A stretch of 64,000 nucleotides of DNA from positions 16,555,409 through 16,619,408 of the forward strand of contig OW203765.1 of assembly GCA_934045905.1 (NCBI GenBank). Direction: 5' to 3'. The translations under genes were made by a program, and so were the position numbers. Every line of letters begins with the position of its first letter. The first letter of the stretch is position 1. The notes under the pieces are model-generated. The model did not search any database, was not told where the DNA came from, and saw only the letters and a program-made list of their open reading frames with translations. The DNA comes from Leuctra nigra. Its lineage: Eukaryota > Arthropoda > Insecta > Plecoptera > Leuctridae. Positions 44,101 to 55,704 of this stretch are shown piece by piece.

Positions 44101-44657
44101 TTTATATAAATGAGATGTCATACTATGTGTTCAATCATCAATAATAATCATAATAATCTTCTCATCGTCCGTTTGAAATCGTGAAATTCACAAATGGTGA
44201 TGAAAGTATAAGATCATGAACATCGAGAACGAATTTCTAATCTTCATCAAGTTTACGTTGTAGTAAACTTCGTCTCGTTCCAATATTATTGATCATCACA
44301 TTTCCTCGATCATTGTTGTTATGAATGAGCGACACAAACCGCCCTCGGTGCTCCTCTCCTTGCTCATGTGGAATGAACTATAGGAGCAGAGCAGGCGTAC
44401 CAAACCTAACGAGCTTGGCGCGCTGCCAACAGTGCAGGGACAAGAAATAGTGAAGAAAAACTGCTGCTAGTTGGGGTAAACTTGGGACGCTCACGGCTTC
44501 TCGGATGAGTTCATACAAGCAGAGAGTTGACACAGTAATCCAGAGCAAGTAGGAGTAGGAAACAAATTAACAAATACGACGAACTTGCGTTATCTTAATT
44601 CGACTTTAAACGAAACTATGCGCACGATAGAGAGAAAAATAGAGAGTGTACTTGGTA
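44101..44657. other. No gene seen
   Basis: AT-rich, no coding signal. Confidence 0.45.
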
Positions 44658-46165
44658 CTAGGAAAACGCTCGGTGTAACGCGTTGATGAGCGAGCACCGA
44701 CACGCACGACATCGCCAATCATAGCACGATCAATTCAATCAAAGATAACTAACTATACATTATTTATTACCAATTTTCCCTGCAACTTTTCATAAACACT
44801 CTGGATCAATTAAATAACAGATTATTGTACTGATATTTTTCCATCAATCTCTTTGGACAGATATTCAAACACTTAAAACAGCAATAAGTCTGTAAATTCT
44901 TGACCGATTGGGCTGGAAATGTGTAAAATATGATGTTATCTAGTCAAAACGTCGTTTTCATAACTGTGAAACACAATCCATATCGTAAAATAAATTATTT
45001 TAGATAAGGTATACCTATACCTATGTATATGAAATACCTACATTACATTTTGACTACATTATGTATTGCAATATGATCAACTAAGAAAAGAATCTGTCTT
45101 ACTTGATATTGAGAATAGCCATCTATAAACTTTGCTTTGCTACATAGAGCAACCCAGAATGCAGTGGAATTTCTGTTTTGAAATGTCATTTCTGACAGTT
45201 ATTAAAACTGTCAATAAGTGCATCTATGTTCTTGACTGGTAGGGCTGAAAATTTGTAAAATAAGAGACAATGTTGGTCTGAACGACCATGCAAAATATGA
45301 GTTTGATTGATCAGATTAATCGAAGACCATTTGATAGGTCAAATGGTGGTGTGGCTATAGGCCGTTTTAAATTAAGTATACAAATGAAAAATATTGGTGC
45401 CAATCCTTGCTAAGTTTTAAGTTGCCAATCCTTGCTAAGTTTTAAGTTGATCGATTAAACCTTTATGATTGAACGGTTCCTTGTTAATTTTCAAAAATCA
45501 CAGGATCTCGTTCAAAAAATATACCTAGGACCACTAATATGATATGATATTAGTGTGTACACAATATCAGATCAATCTGTTGAACGGTCAATATTAGTTT
45601 CATATCGTTTAAAACTTTCTGCTCTAACAACCTTGCCTTGAACTGTAGATTCGAAGTCGCCGTGAATTTGACAGCCAACACGCAAAAAGTCCCTAAAATG
45701 ACAAAAACTTTTGAAAATAACGACATATTAGAGTGAAAATTGGAAAAAATACCTTAAATGTTGGTACCAATGACCATGCGAAGTTTTTAGTTGGTCGGTC
45801 AATCGGTTCCAGTTTAAATTTCAAAAATCACAGGAAAAATGGTTTCAAATTTGAACCAATTGGAGGATTTGGCTGATTTTTTTTTTGATTGGGTACAATG
45901 TTGGTTGCAATGACTTTGCTAAATTTCAAATTGATCGAACCAACCAATCGAAAGATAATTTTTATAAAATTTGAACCAATCACAGGATATCGTTCAGAAA
46001 AGATCCCAGGGATCGCATAGAATACGTTAGTATGTGTACAAAATTTCAGATCGATTGGTTGTGCGGTTTGACCTGGGCTGTGCAGGCAAAAAAAAAAAAA
46101 AAAAAAAAAACACACAGAGAAAGTGCCATAAGAGTACCGTGGTGACGCTCGCTACGCTCGCTCAA
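44658..46165 (-). mobile_element. Composite family A region (A6)
   Basis: Minus strand: left end TTGAGCGAGCGTAGCGAGCG at 46165; terminal hairpin + CTAG at 44658-44661. 45380-46165 resembles A3, while 44658-45370 resembles A4/A7. A 33-bp block (GCCAATCCTTGCTAAG...) is duplicated head to tail at about 45390-45450 at the junction, so two elements are joined. It contains a second empty form of the family B1 site (45535-45560). Confidence 0.55.
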
Positions 46166-46182
46166 TAAATTCTGCACCTCGA

Positions 46183-46551
46183 AAGTAGAAGGTCCGAAGT
46201 CAATTTTCTCGATTTTGCCTTTGAACGAGATCTTTAAAAATTAAACATGGAACTGTTTGACCAATAAACTTCAAATATTGAATGGTCATTGGAACCAACA
46301 TTTTAGTTGGTTTTTGAAACTTTTCAGACAGAACTGTCGGAGAACTTCAAGGGTATAATTGACATTTTACGGACTTTTTTTACTTTATTCAAAGAAATTT
46401 TAAGTAAATTATCATCTTTTGACTTATTTGGTTAGATTGATTCCTTGCTAATTCCAAGGTATATTACAGAGCAACAGCTTTTTACACGAATATTATTTCG
46501 CGTGCAATACAAAGACTCGCTTATCAACGCGTTCCACATGGTCTTTTTTTA
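46183..46551 (+). mobile_element. Fragment: family C terminus then family A 3' part
   Basis: GCACCTCGAAAGTAGAAGG (46183) resembles the C1 left end. From about 46230 the sequence follows family A phrases and ends with a decayed hairpin (GACTCGCTTATCAACGCG, 46514-46531). Confidence 0.45.
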
Positions 46552-47277
46552 CTAAAGGGTAATTCCATACCAAAACGACCAAAAAAAGGGAAAAACTTAT
46601 ACGTCACCATGCATCTTTAACGTTGGTCAAATTTGGTAGAATTCCTTATAAAACTATAAAAACGACGAATTTTTTTAGTTTCGCCCTATCTCTAACGGTG
46701 TTGGAGGGACACACCCCTAAATAAACCAACCTGTATTGTATTGTATACCTACAATACAAGTTCATATCCGAATAGGAAACAAAATTATCACAAAAGTTCC
46801 TGAAAATGAAATAATTTCTCAATTTCCACCAAAGTGCTTCTACCCAACTTCCAATGACTCGGGAAACATACAATCTCCCGTGACCCCCCCCCCCCCCCCC
46901 CCCTTCCATAACATCTCATCCCAAAAGATGAAGAGACAGACGATTTCTCGCTGCTTTCTTCCACTAACTTCCAGACATCGGTAATTAGATTAAGTATACA
47001 TCAGAAGATGCGCACGCACTTTCAACAAGAACGCAAGAATAAAGCGACTTCGTACAAAGCGCCTTTTACATTACATTTTAGAGCCAATTTTCGTTCAGAA
47101 ATGTTATTATGTTGGATGAAAAAGTGTCTCCTAAGAAGATGATACTACAGACTCCATGCAAATTATGTTTCTTTTTGCTTCTCTATGAAAATGTGTATGT
47201 CGAGAGTCATTAAAGTGCAGCGAGTTTGAAGCTTGTTGCTGAACATCATGAACGTGGTTTATTATGATTTCGTAGAA
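46552..47277. other. No gene; poly-C tract
   Basis: 20-base C run at 46884-46903. No convincing ORF. Confidence 0.45.
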
Positions 47278-47517
47278 GGATTAGAAGGACGGAAGTCCAT
47301 GTCAATGATTTTTTTAGGTGTGTTCAAAAACCAGTATTTCTTTCTTCATCGAATTGCATTTGTTATGGTGACATGAGTCATTGCGCAAGAGAATACTTCA
47401 ATATAACTGTATTTGGTGGCATCAGTCAAATGACAATTATTATAGCTTGATTACATGATTCCAAAAGTGTGCAACTAAAAATCTAGAAAATTGACTTCCG
47501 ACCTTCTACCTCTGAGG
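47278..47517 (+). mobile_element. Family C MITE (copy C6)
   Basis: AGAAGGACGGAAGTCCATG at the left, CCGACCTTCTACCTCTGAGG at the right, with GGTGACATGAGTCATTG and GGTGGCATCAGTCAAATG inside. Confidence 0.7.
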
Positions 47518-47529
47518 TTATAATCTAGT

Positions 47530-47650
47530 TATAATCTCCAGCCTTGATTTGTGGCTGAGAAGATGTCCTACCAATAGGCCACGCCCGCCACCTCCCCACC
47601 GTCCTTACCTATCTATTATTCATCATCAATTCTATCATCTTCATAAATCG
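47530..47650 (+). repeat. SINE fragment
   Basis: TACCAATAGGCCACGCCCGCC ... CATCATCAATTC matches the 3' half of the 49771 SINE. Confidence 0.55.
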
Positions 47651-49084
47651 CTATTTTAACAAGTTGCATTACAGTGCACCGATGAACACTAATTATTATA
47701 AATAAACAAAGGACTCATATCGACCTGGGTCTTTATTCCTGTAATATTTGAGAAGTGATTATAAAAAAGGCTTTAAGAAAACTGAGACTTACCATAATAA
47801 GAATCAAGTCTAGGCTTATTATTTGGTCGCAAATTATTTTCTCAGCATTTTCTTACAGTACAAAACACAAAGCACTCAATGACATTTTTGAAATTATTAA
47901 GTTAATCGTATCGTTGGATTAAAACTTTGTTTAAGTTGTGACTTTACCCGGTGGTAAAGCAGAGGTTGAAACATTTTGATGATTAATTTAAACAGACATG
48001 TCGTTTGGGTCAATAAAGGTTTGGATTTAGAACGGAATCATGACCGTGACTGTACACTTCTCAACACAAAGTAGATACAACGACACGAATCCATAATCTT
48101 CAGTCAACACTTCGCCTAAATTAAATCTCACAAGTATAAGAAGTTCTTCCAATTAATCGCTGAACAAGTTGCGTACAATCCAAGTTATAATCAGTGGCCG
48201 CTTTAACAGCACACCATCGCTAATTTCCTTATCAGTGTCACAGTATTATTCCCTGTAATCTAGTTTAGTGGAGCTTATCCCCCCCTGGTCGGCTTTGAGC
48301 ACGATAGAGCTATGAAGATATTTCGCAATCGCTTTCTGGAGCACCCACAGGGTTAATCTTCAGTCGTTTGTGGAACACATGTTTATTATTCGAAATTATT
48401 CTTGGCCAGTGTTAGTGTAGTTCAAAGATAGGATGATAATTCTTGCGGCAGTATTTGTGATATTTCCCACACTCCCAAACTGTGACTATCCCAAACAAGC
48501 GTGGCTTACGGGAGTGTCCATCATCAAATATGTACTTTATTTTAATCCATCAAAAAATAAATAAAATAAAATAAATGAAATGAAATGAAATGAAGATCGA
48601 AAAGGGTCCCAAAATATCTGATTATTTAAATATTTTTATTGTGAAGAACCGTGTGTTTCACTCTCCCTTACGCAGATCAATAAATTGTGTTTAAAAAGTA
48701 TATTTCAGTATATTTATTTTTCTTATTCCAAATGTGGTGATCAGCAAATGCCATCCATCATTAATATGCGTGGAATACAAAAGTTCGTTATACAGAGCTT
48801 TTTTGTAGTTCTCATTAATAATCCATAATAATAATTCTGTTTCAAAGAATATTTTCTGTTTCTGTTCTTTGAGGTCATTCGTATAGTTATTATCAACGAG
48901 ACCAATGACCTCACAAAATTCGGAAATTTCCTAATTTTTTTTAATTTCCGTGTGTACGTAGACAATAAACTAATTGTCTGACCTTATCAATCAGAATGTC
49001 TTGTCTGACATCCTGCTCCATATCAATCATATCAATGAGAGTCGCTGATCTTTTAGATATCGTGCCGCTGTGATCTTGGAGGTG
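47651..49084. other. No gene; upstream region of gene 1
   Basis: No coding signal. ACCTTATCAATC at 48981-48992 is a GATA-factor type site (TGATAAGG on the minus strand) about 180 bases before the gene 1 ATG. Confidence 0.4.
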
Positions 49085-49120
49085 TATAAATACATGATGT
49101 ACATTTCCGCAGTCCAAATT
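49085..49120 (+). promoter_or_regulatory. Core promoter of gene 1
   Basis: TATAAATA at 49085-49092, with a GCAGTCC initiator-like site about 25 bases on, 73-80 bases before the ATG at 49165. Confidence 0.55.
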
Positions 49121-49164
49121 AATTGATGATCTCGTGTATATTTGTGAATGTGAAGTGAATTGTT

Positions 49165-52100
49165 ATGTCGATCATGTTTAACTGCGTGGCTGCTGTAGTG
49201 CTACTTGTTCTGATGGTTGAGGTAAGAAACAAGGAACACAATAGTAACTGATAATTGATCAATCATTTATATAGGAACGCGTTGATAAGTGAGTCTTCGT
49301 ATTGCATGCGAATTCATGTGTGTGAAAGTTTCTGCTCTGTAATATCTTGGAAATGGAGGAAGACATTCTGATAGTTTGAGACAAGGGAAGCGATATTTTT
49401 TAAATTAATTTAAAATAATGTAACTAATATGTAAAATGCTTAAATTGTCCGTATTATGTTAATAACTCCCTACGTTCTTATCAGATTGATATGAAAATAG
49501 TCAAAAACACCTAATTTTAGATTGATTGGTCAAGCGTTTCACTTTAAATTTTCAAAGATACAGATTAGGTACCTACTTACTACTTATGCCTCTACGATTT
49601 TCCAGTTCATTGAACCCGCGCAATTCAGGGGCGCAGGACCACCGTGTAAGTTATTTCCACATTTTCCATCTTTCATATAAAACTTATATTTTATTTTTAT
49701 TGAATTATAAAATAATTCTCGAATTTAATTAATTGTTTTCACTGAACGATTCACAAACTTCGTATTTTAGGAACAGGTTGGCTGAGTGACAACGCTCTGA
49801 ACTTGTATTCCGGAGGCCCGGGTTCGATTCCCGCGGCCGTCCTTCCTGACTGGGGTGTTTTCGTGGTATTCCCTCTGTCGACAGGCAAATGCTGGGAAGG
49901 TAACCTACTAATAGGCCACGACCGCCTCCTTCCCACCTTCCATCCTTACCTACTCTTCACCATCATCTCCCAATCATCATCATAATCATTCATCAGTCGC
50001 CATTAGCCTCGGTGCAGAACAGTGCGACGTTAAGCTCCAGACAAATAAAAAGTAGTATTCAAGGCTTCATCATATTTTACGAATAATCTTTATAATGTGA
50101 TGTTCATTGACACAATTCCAGCTTGTAATCACGGCCTGTTGTATTCTTCAGATGCAAGGATCTCCAACGGGTTGCCTGCACAGCCCGGTCAGTTTCCGTA
50201 CCAAGTAGACCTGCATCGCTGCAGCGGCGTGCTGATATCTGCTGACTGGGTGCTGACTGACGCTATTTGTGTGTATGTTGCTTTATTCTTCATCGTGCTG
50301 GGATGAGTAGTACTAGGAAAACGCTCAGTGTAACGCGTTGATAGCGAGCACGGGTACGTGCAAATTCGCGAATCGGAAATGCGTACACAACGCACAGAAA
50401 ACATATAGGTACATCCATATTGAATTGAAATATGATCCACACACTCAACATAAAAGTATACGCTTTTCATCGAAATTTGAAAATAGCATCTAAGCATCCT
50501 GGTACGTACATATAGCGAATCAGATTCAATTCTATTGGCACTGGAAAACATTCATTTCGATATTTCATTTCTGACAGCTATTAAAAATGTCAATAAGTTA
50601 TACGTTATTAACTGTTGGGATGAAAATTTGTAAATATGAGATTGATCAGATTTATCGAAGACCATTTTAATTTTTCAGTCAATTTTCAATTTTTCAATTT
50701 CAATTTTTCATCTCCTGTCAGGAGATATTTCTTTAAATTTTAACCAATGAATGGATTTCAAAAAATATGGTCTGCAAACAGAGAAAGTTGTCTTTATAAG
50801 TGTGCAAAATTTCAGATCGATCGGTGACACGGATCGACCTGTGTAGCAGAAAAAAATAGAGGTTCGTGCCAAAAGAGCCGAAAGGTGTCGCTCGCTCAAT
50901 GAGTAGAATACTTGGTTCAAATGTTAACACAAATATGATGCATACGATCAAAGGCGTGTTCAGGGGGGAGGGGGGCTTCCGACCCGAAATTAGGGTTTCC
51001 GCTAAATAAAAATTATCTCATTTAAAATAATATGTAAACAAAACACTTAAAAATATTTAAATATATCAAAAACGTATCAAATGTTTAGAATTGAGTTGAA
51101 ATTCCAAAAATGTTCCGGGGCTGTACGCCCCGGACTTGCATATCCTCCACCTATTCTTAAACCTCTTAGTCCAATTTTTGGATATTTTGTAATTTATAAT
51201 TCCCCAAAATAGCTGTACACTGCGATTCAAAATTTCGTTTTCAATGTGATTTTTCAAAATATTTGTAATGTCGCCCCCCCCCCCCCCCCCCCCCCCCCCC
51301 CGAAATTTCATCCTGGATACGCCTTTGCATACGATAGAAGTCCATTAGATACAATGCGAAGAAAAACGAGTTGAAAAGTGAAAGTCTTATGATTACAATT
51401 ATTATACATTGATAGCAACAGTTAAATGTGCATTTTATCATCAGCGTGGAATAAGTTGTTTGTACTCTATCTCTCTCTGCTCCATATAAAAACATGTTTA
51501 TGAAATCGGTCAGAGAGAGGCAGAGTGCAACGATCATATTGCCGCCAATGTGTACACTTCATTTGCATTCTACACCCCTCTTCTACGTTCTCTCGCAGTG
51601 AAGGTAGTACCTCCTATAACTTGACCTTGGGGATGACTCATCGCGGTGCAGTGAACGACGGAAGCATCACCATGACGAGTACCAACATCGTCATCCACCC
51701 CGACTTCGATCTCCCTTCATACGGCGCCGAGATCGCGGTCCTTCAACTGCCCTTTCCAGTAGTCTTTACAGGTAACGAACCCATATCCCTTTACATCTCA
51801 CAGCTTTGAATACCCGAGCGACCGTCTCACAAAAATCACTGATTTTGAATCTCCTTGTTTCGTTTAGAGCTCATTGTTGGTCAAAACCGATATTCTTTCA
51901 CAGTTTGTCTATGTATGTTGAGAACAAAGATTCCAATAAAATGTATTGTGACACAAATTCAACTTGTAATCAGGGCCTGTATTCATCAGACTCCGACCCT
52001 TTTTCGTTGTTTTACAGTGTTAAAATCGTGAAACTAAAGGGTTTGTGATTCCTTGGAACCATACTTGGGATTGTTCCTATATTCTAGGTCAGTAAACTCC

Positions 52101-53561
52101 CCGAAGTACCCAGATAACATGATCCTGAAAACCACGAACTGTACTTAAAGATCTTGTATTCCATTGTGTGATATTCCTTCCTGTTGCTTCCAGACACAAT
52201 TCAACCTGCCATGTTGCCAACTCTGTCCGACAACAATGACGACTACATCGGAAGAAACGCGACGCTTAGTGGCTGGGGCCTCATGAAGGACGGTGAGTTA
52301 ATTCCAAGGTCACACAGGAAGTCGAATAGCAAAGATTCTATAGTTCCAAGCAGTTCACCTTTCACTCAACGCTTTTGAATATGTACCCAAACATAAGATT
52401 AGATTTCTTTCCCCTCTGACTGCAAATTGTATTCTCAGATACTCTTCTTAGCACTTCGCAAGGTTGACTTACCTATGTGGAGCGGTGTCTTTCTTTGCAG
52501 ACGGATTATTCGATCCAGTCGATCATCTTCAATACGTCCACCTGAAAGTCACCTCCAACGACGTCTGCAGCGGAACATACCCATACATGAAGAAAGAAGA
52601 CAAAGTGTGCTGCGATCGAAACGGGCCGAGCAGTCCTTGCTATGTAAGTCTCAAGGTCGATTCAGACTTAATCATTTTGTTGGCCAATTCGTAAAATATA
52701 TTTTCTTTTTACTTATTTTACGCATTATACATCTATCAATTAATATTGTATTGTAACACAAACATTTTTCAGATGTTATGTGTAGATCAACTGTATAAAA
52801 GCAGAAAGTTGTAAAGAGACTGCCAAGCAACTTTCCACCTAAAAGGATTGAGATCTAAAAGGACGGTTAAGCAAACAGTATGCCAAGTTGCGATTTCTTG
52901 CCCTGTGACATTTTTATACTCTACCTACCTGCTGAAAATAGCCAGGGCAACGCCTAGAATCAGGCGCGTAGGAACTAAATTTGTAGGGGAGGGGGGGGGG
53001 GGCATAATATTGTAAAAGAACAAGAGCTGGAGATACTAGTGTCAACGATGACAATAACCCCCCCCCCCCCCACCCACCCCCAGCAAAATGCCCGGACATT
53101 TTTGAATTTCAGGCATGAATTTAGTCATTTCTACGCGATTAACACTTTTTAACATATTTTATGACATATAAATGTATAAGAACATATGAAGGGGATGTGA
53201 ATCAGAGCCCCCCTTCCTACGCGCCAGGCTAGAATAAAGACCAGACTATCCACGGAGCTCAGTACCGCGGCGCTGTGACAACCTGTGATACTATAGTCTT
53301 GAGAGTGACGATGGCTCACACAAGTGGCAGACAGACGGTCTAATTTCTATGGTGTTACCCTAATGTTTCCTTGTCTAGATGGACGACGGCGGGCCGCTGG
53401 TTGTGGACGATGGTAACGGACCGGAAGTAATCGGCCTCTTCATGTACGCTGCCTCTAGCGGCGACTGTGAAGTGGGCAACAATATTGCAACCACCTACGT
53501 CAGCATCCGCTACTATCTCCACTGGATTCAACAGACAACCGGAGTGGAGATCAAACCGTAG
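49165..53561 (+). CDS. Secreted chymotrypsin-fold pseudoprotease, seven exons (gene 1)
   Basis: Proposed exons: 49165-49221, 49606-49645, 50152-50272, 51599-51771, 52194-52292, 52501-52643, 53379-53561. All have GT-AG borders and compatible phases and encode 271 aa. Exon 1 is a signal peptide; exon 2 (40 nt, as in genes 2 and 3) is a short propeptide; exon 3 has the ARISNG start that replaces the usual RIVGG. Fold landmarks are present: SGVLISADWVLT, SGWGL, GGPLV and a C-terminal YYLHWI helix. All three catalytic positions are changed: TAAHC reads TDAIC (His to Ile), the DIA-type motif reads EIAVLQL (Asp to Glu), and GDSGGP reads MDDGGP (Ser to Asp). It should not be a protease; it may be a binding or regulatory homologue. 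The introns hold a SINE and a family A element. Confidence 0.82.
49276..49560 (-). mobile_element. Family A fragment in intron 1 of gene 1
   Basis: AACGCGTTGATAAGTGAGTC (49276) is the decayed terminal hairpin in minus orientation, followed by family A phrases. The 5' end is missing. Confidence 0.45.
49771..50050 (+). repeat. tRNA-derived SINE in intron 2 of gene 1
   Basis: A-box TTGGCTGAGTGACAACG (about 49778-49794) and B-box GGTTCGATTCC (49821-49831) sit at pol III spacing. The unrelated body holds ACCGCCTCCTTCCCACC, and the 3' end is AAATAAAAAG. Same orientation as the gene. Other copies: 31345, 34253 and 47530. Confidence 0.8.
50313..50899 (-). mobile_element. Family A element (A7) in intron 3 of gene 1
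   Basis: Minus strand: start TTGAGCGAGCGACACC at 50899; hairpin + CTAG at 50313-50316. It resembles A1/A4 (AAAGAGCC..., GACACGGATCGACC). It lies 41 bases after the exon 3 donor. Confidence 0.6.
51274..51301. repeat. Poly-C tract (about 28 C)
   Basis: In intron 3 of gene 1. It causes glycine-run ORFs on the minus strand that are not genes. Confidence 0.9.
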
Positions 53562-54261
53562 AGAGGACAATACAGTCCAACTAGATTAGAGTAAAATACC
53601 TACATTTTTACTATCCATGGATGATGTATAAGAAGAAGCGCAAGTTTGTTTAATAAGCAATGAATAATATGTAACAAAATGTAACGTTTTCTTTCCCAAC
53701 AATCCAAGTATCATAAAATGTATCAAATGACTACGTGACTAATAATTATTTTTGTGAATCCAGTCCCTGTGTGAAGGATCGTGAGAAGTGGAAATACTCG
53801 ACTTCCTGTGCTATCGGATATTTCTTCCCTTTCAATCATCCACTTCCATTGAGATATATGAGATCAAACAGATCCATGGATGTCACTTGAGGAGGTTCGG
53901 GTCCATTCTGTGACACCTTACAATCTCTCCGTGGTCATACGCCAATCATTTGCTCCAAATGATTCCCACGAACCTTTCTCAGACTATTTTGTGACACAAC
54001 ACTGATCAGTCTTGAACTTAACTTCACTGCCATGTGGCTTGACCTTCAGTGACGTCATTGGATAGACTGAACACCACAACAGATCGCGCCGGTACTGCAC
54101 GACTAATGAGGATAACTCAATGACGTCACACGGTACTACAAAACAACCTCTAAAAGTTGAATTTACCGAACAAACTTTAAATTTTGCAACATAATCAGAC
54201 AGATCTGCTGATAATAAAAACAATTACTAGACGATCTCAATTTAAACTTTTTGTCCCCTTT
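53562..54261. other. Gene 1 3' flank; no further gene
   Basis: AATAATATG/AATAATTA strings but no perfect AATAAA just after the stop. Two TGACGTCA-type sites at about 54050 and 54121. Confidence 0.4.
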
Positions 54262-54300
54262 AAGATAAGACGTCGAATATCGGAGATAATTTTCAATTTG
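54262..54300 (+). promoter_or_regulatory. Conserved promoter block of gene 2 (GATA site)
   Basis: AAGATAAGACGTCGAATATC.. is almost the same as 56941-56979 upstream of gene 3 and lies 74 bases before the ATG (73 in gene 3). AGATAAG is a GATA-factor site; gut proteases of insects are often driven by such factors. Confidence 0.55.
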
Positions 54301-54335
54301 TTTGTTAGGATTAAGTGAGTGGTTATCATTCAATC

Positions 54336-55704
54336 ATGAAGAGCTGTCTGACTTTGGTTCTTATTATTGCAATTCTGACTCACGTAAGTAATCCTACTTT
54401 GTTACATTTCTGTACGCATATCAGTGGATGAATTGTGAAAGTCTATTTTCTTGGTTTGCGTTGCACACTTTTGGAATGATGTAATCAAGCTGTATCAATT
54501 GCCATTTGACTGATGTCAACAAATACAGTTAAATTGAAGTATTCTCTTACACAATGACATGTCACTATTACATGATTAGATGAAAACAGAATTACTGGTG
54601 TATGAGCTCACATCAAGGATAATTGAAATGGTCTTCCGGCCTTCTGCCTCTGAAGTACAGAAATTAATATGTCTAGTTATAATGCATGTGCATCGTAAAT
54701 CTTTACCTTCGAATCTCTTTGGTCAGGTTGCGGAGTCTGCACTGCGCAGGCGCGGAAGACAATCGAGTGAGTATTACATTTTGTATTTTTGTCATGAAAC
54801 TGTGATAGATACCGATCTTTTTATCAATATCGAATTGTTTGATGTGGACACAATGTGACCGAAACATACTCTTATGACCACACACTTATCATAAACACTA
54901 CCGAGTTTTCCGAATTCTCCGAATGTAATGTATTCTACTCACTGCCAAATGAACACAAAGATTGGAAGAGTGTTTGTAAAAGGGGGCATAGTATCGAACC
55001 CTGAGGTACTTCACAAAGAACGACCACCTGTGGAACGCTACCGTAGTTGCAACTGCAAGCAATATGACTTCAGATATTCAACTAATGTGCCCATTACTGT
55101 TTGTCAAATCTTCTATGTTTCGAGAAGCAATATTCACTTGGTATAAGAAAAGAAAAATACGAGAATGTATCTGAATCACTGGTGGCTATCAATCAATCTG
55201 TGTCAAATATTAATTCAGATAGCGATTAAAACATTTTCAGCCATTGCGTTTCTTTTTAAGTTAATTATTTCATTTATTGAGTTTACACAATTCATCGAAT
55301 GACAGATTTCGTCAGAATATTGAATTGTAATATTCCATATCTATAGTTATGACATAACCATATGTTTGTACAATCCAAGTAAAAACTCGTTAATGTTCAT
55401 CCATAGTAGGTAATCACTGATATTTACTCTATGAATGCACTATACATTTTCGCGTACTCATGCGAGGTCAAATAAAATAAAACAACTTTTATATTAAAAG
55501 TATCCTATGTATCTTCCTTGTGGTTGAACGTCGCCAATGAACTCGTATTTTCTAGATGACAGGATCACAAATGGTATTTCTAACAGCAGATGGACGCATT
55601 ATCATATCTTGCACCGAGATCATCACACATCCAGGTTTCGATTTGGAATACGTTTCGCAATGAAATCGCTGCCGTGAAACTCCCAACTCGAGTAGACTTT
55701 ACAG
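54336..55704 (+). pseudogene. Broken chymotrypsin-fold gene (gene 2)
   Basis: Exon 1 (54336-54383, MKSCLTLVLIIAILTH, signal peptide) and exon 2 (54727-54766, 40 nt) are intact and match genes 1 and 3. The next exon (55556-55704) starts with the DRITNG activation site, but after about ten codons jumps to the end of the region that is exon 4 in gene 1 (DG.I.....I..HPGFDL). Most of exon 3, the third intron and half of exon 4 are deleted. The frame is lost at the joint and again before NEIAAVKLP, which has Glu in place of the catalytic Asp. No downstream exons were found. A family C MITE sits in intron 1. Confidence 0.75.
54438..54653 (-). mobile_element. Family C MITE (copy C7) in intron 1 of gene 2
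   Basis: Minus orientation: CTTCAGAGGCAGAAGGCCGG start (54653), GGTGTATGAGCTCACATCAAGG interior read on plus, CACACTTTTGGAATGATGTAATCAAG near 54465. Confidence 0.65.
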
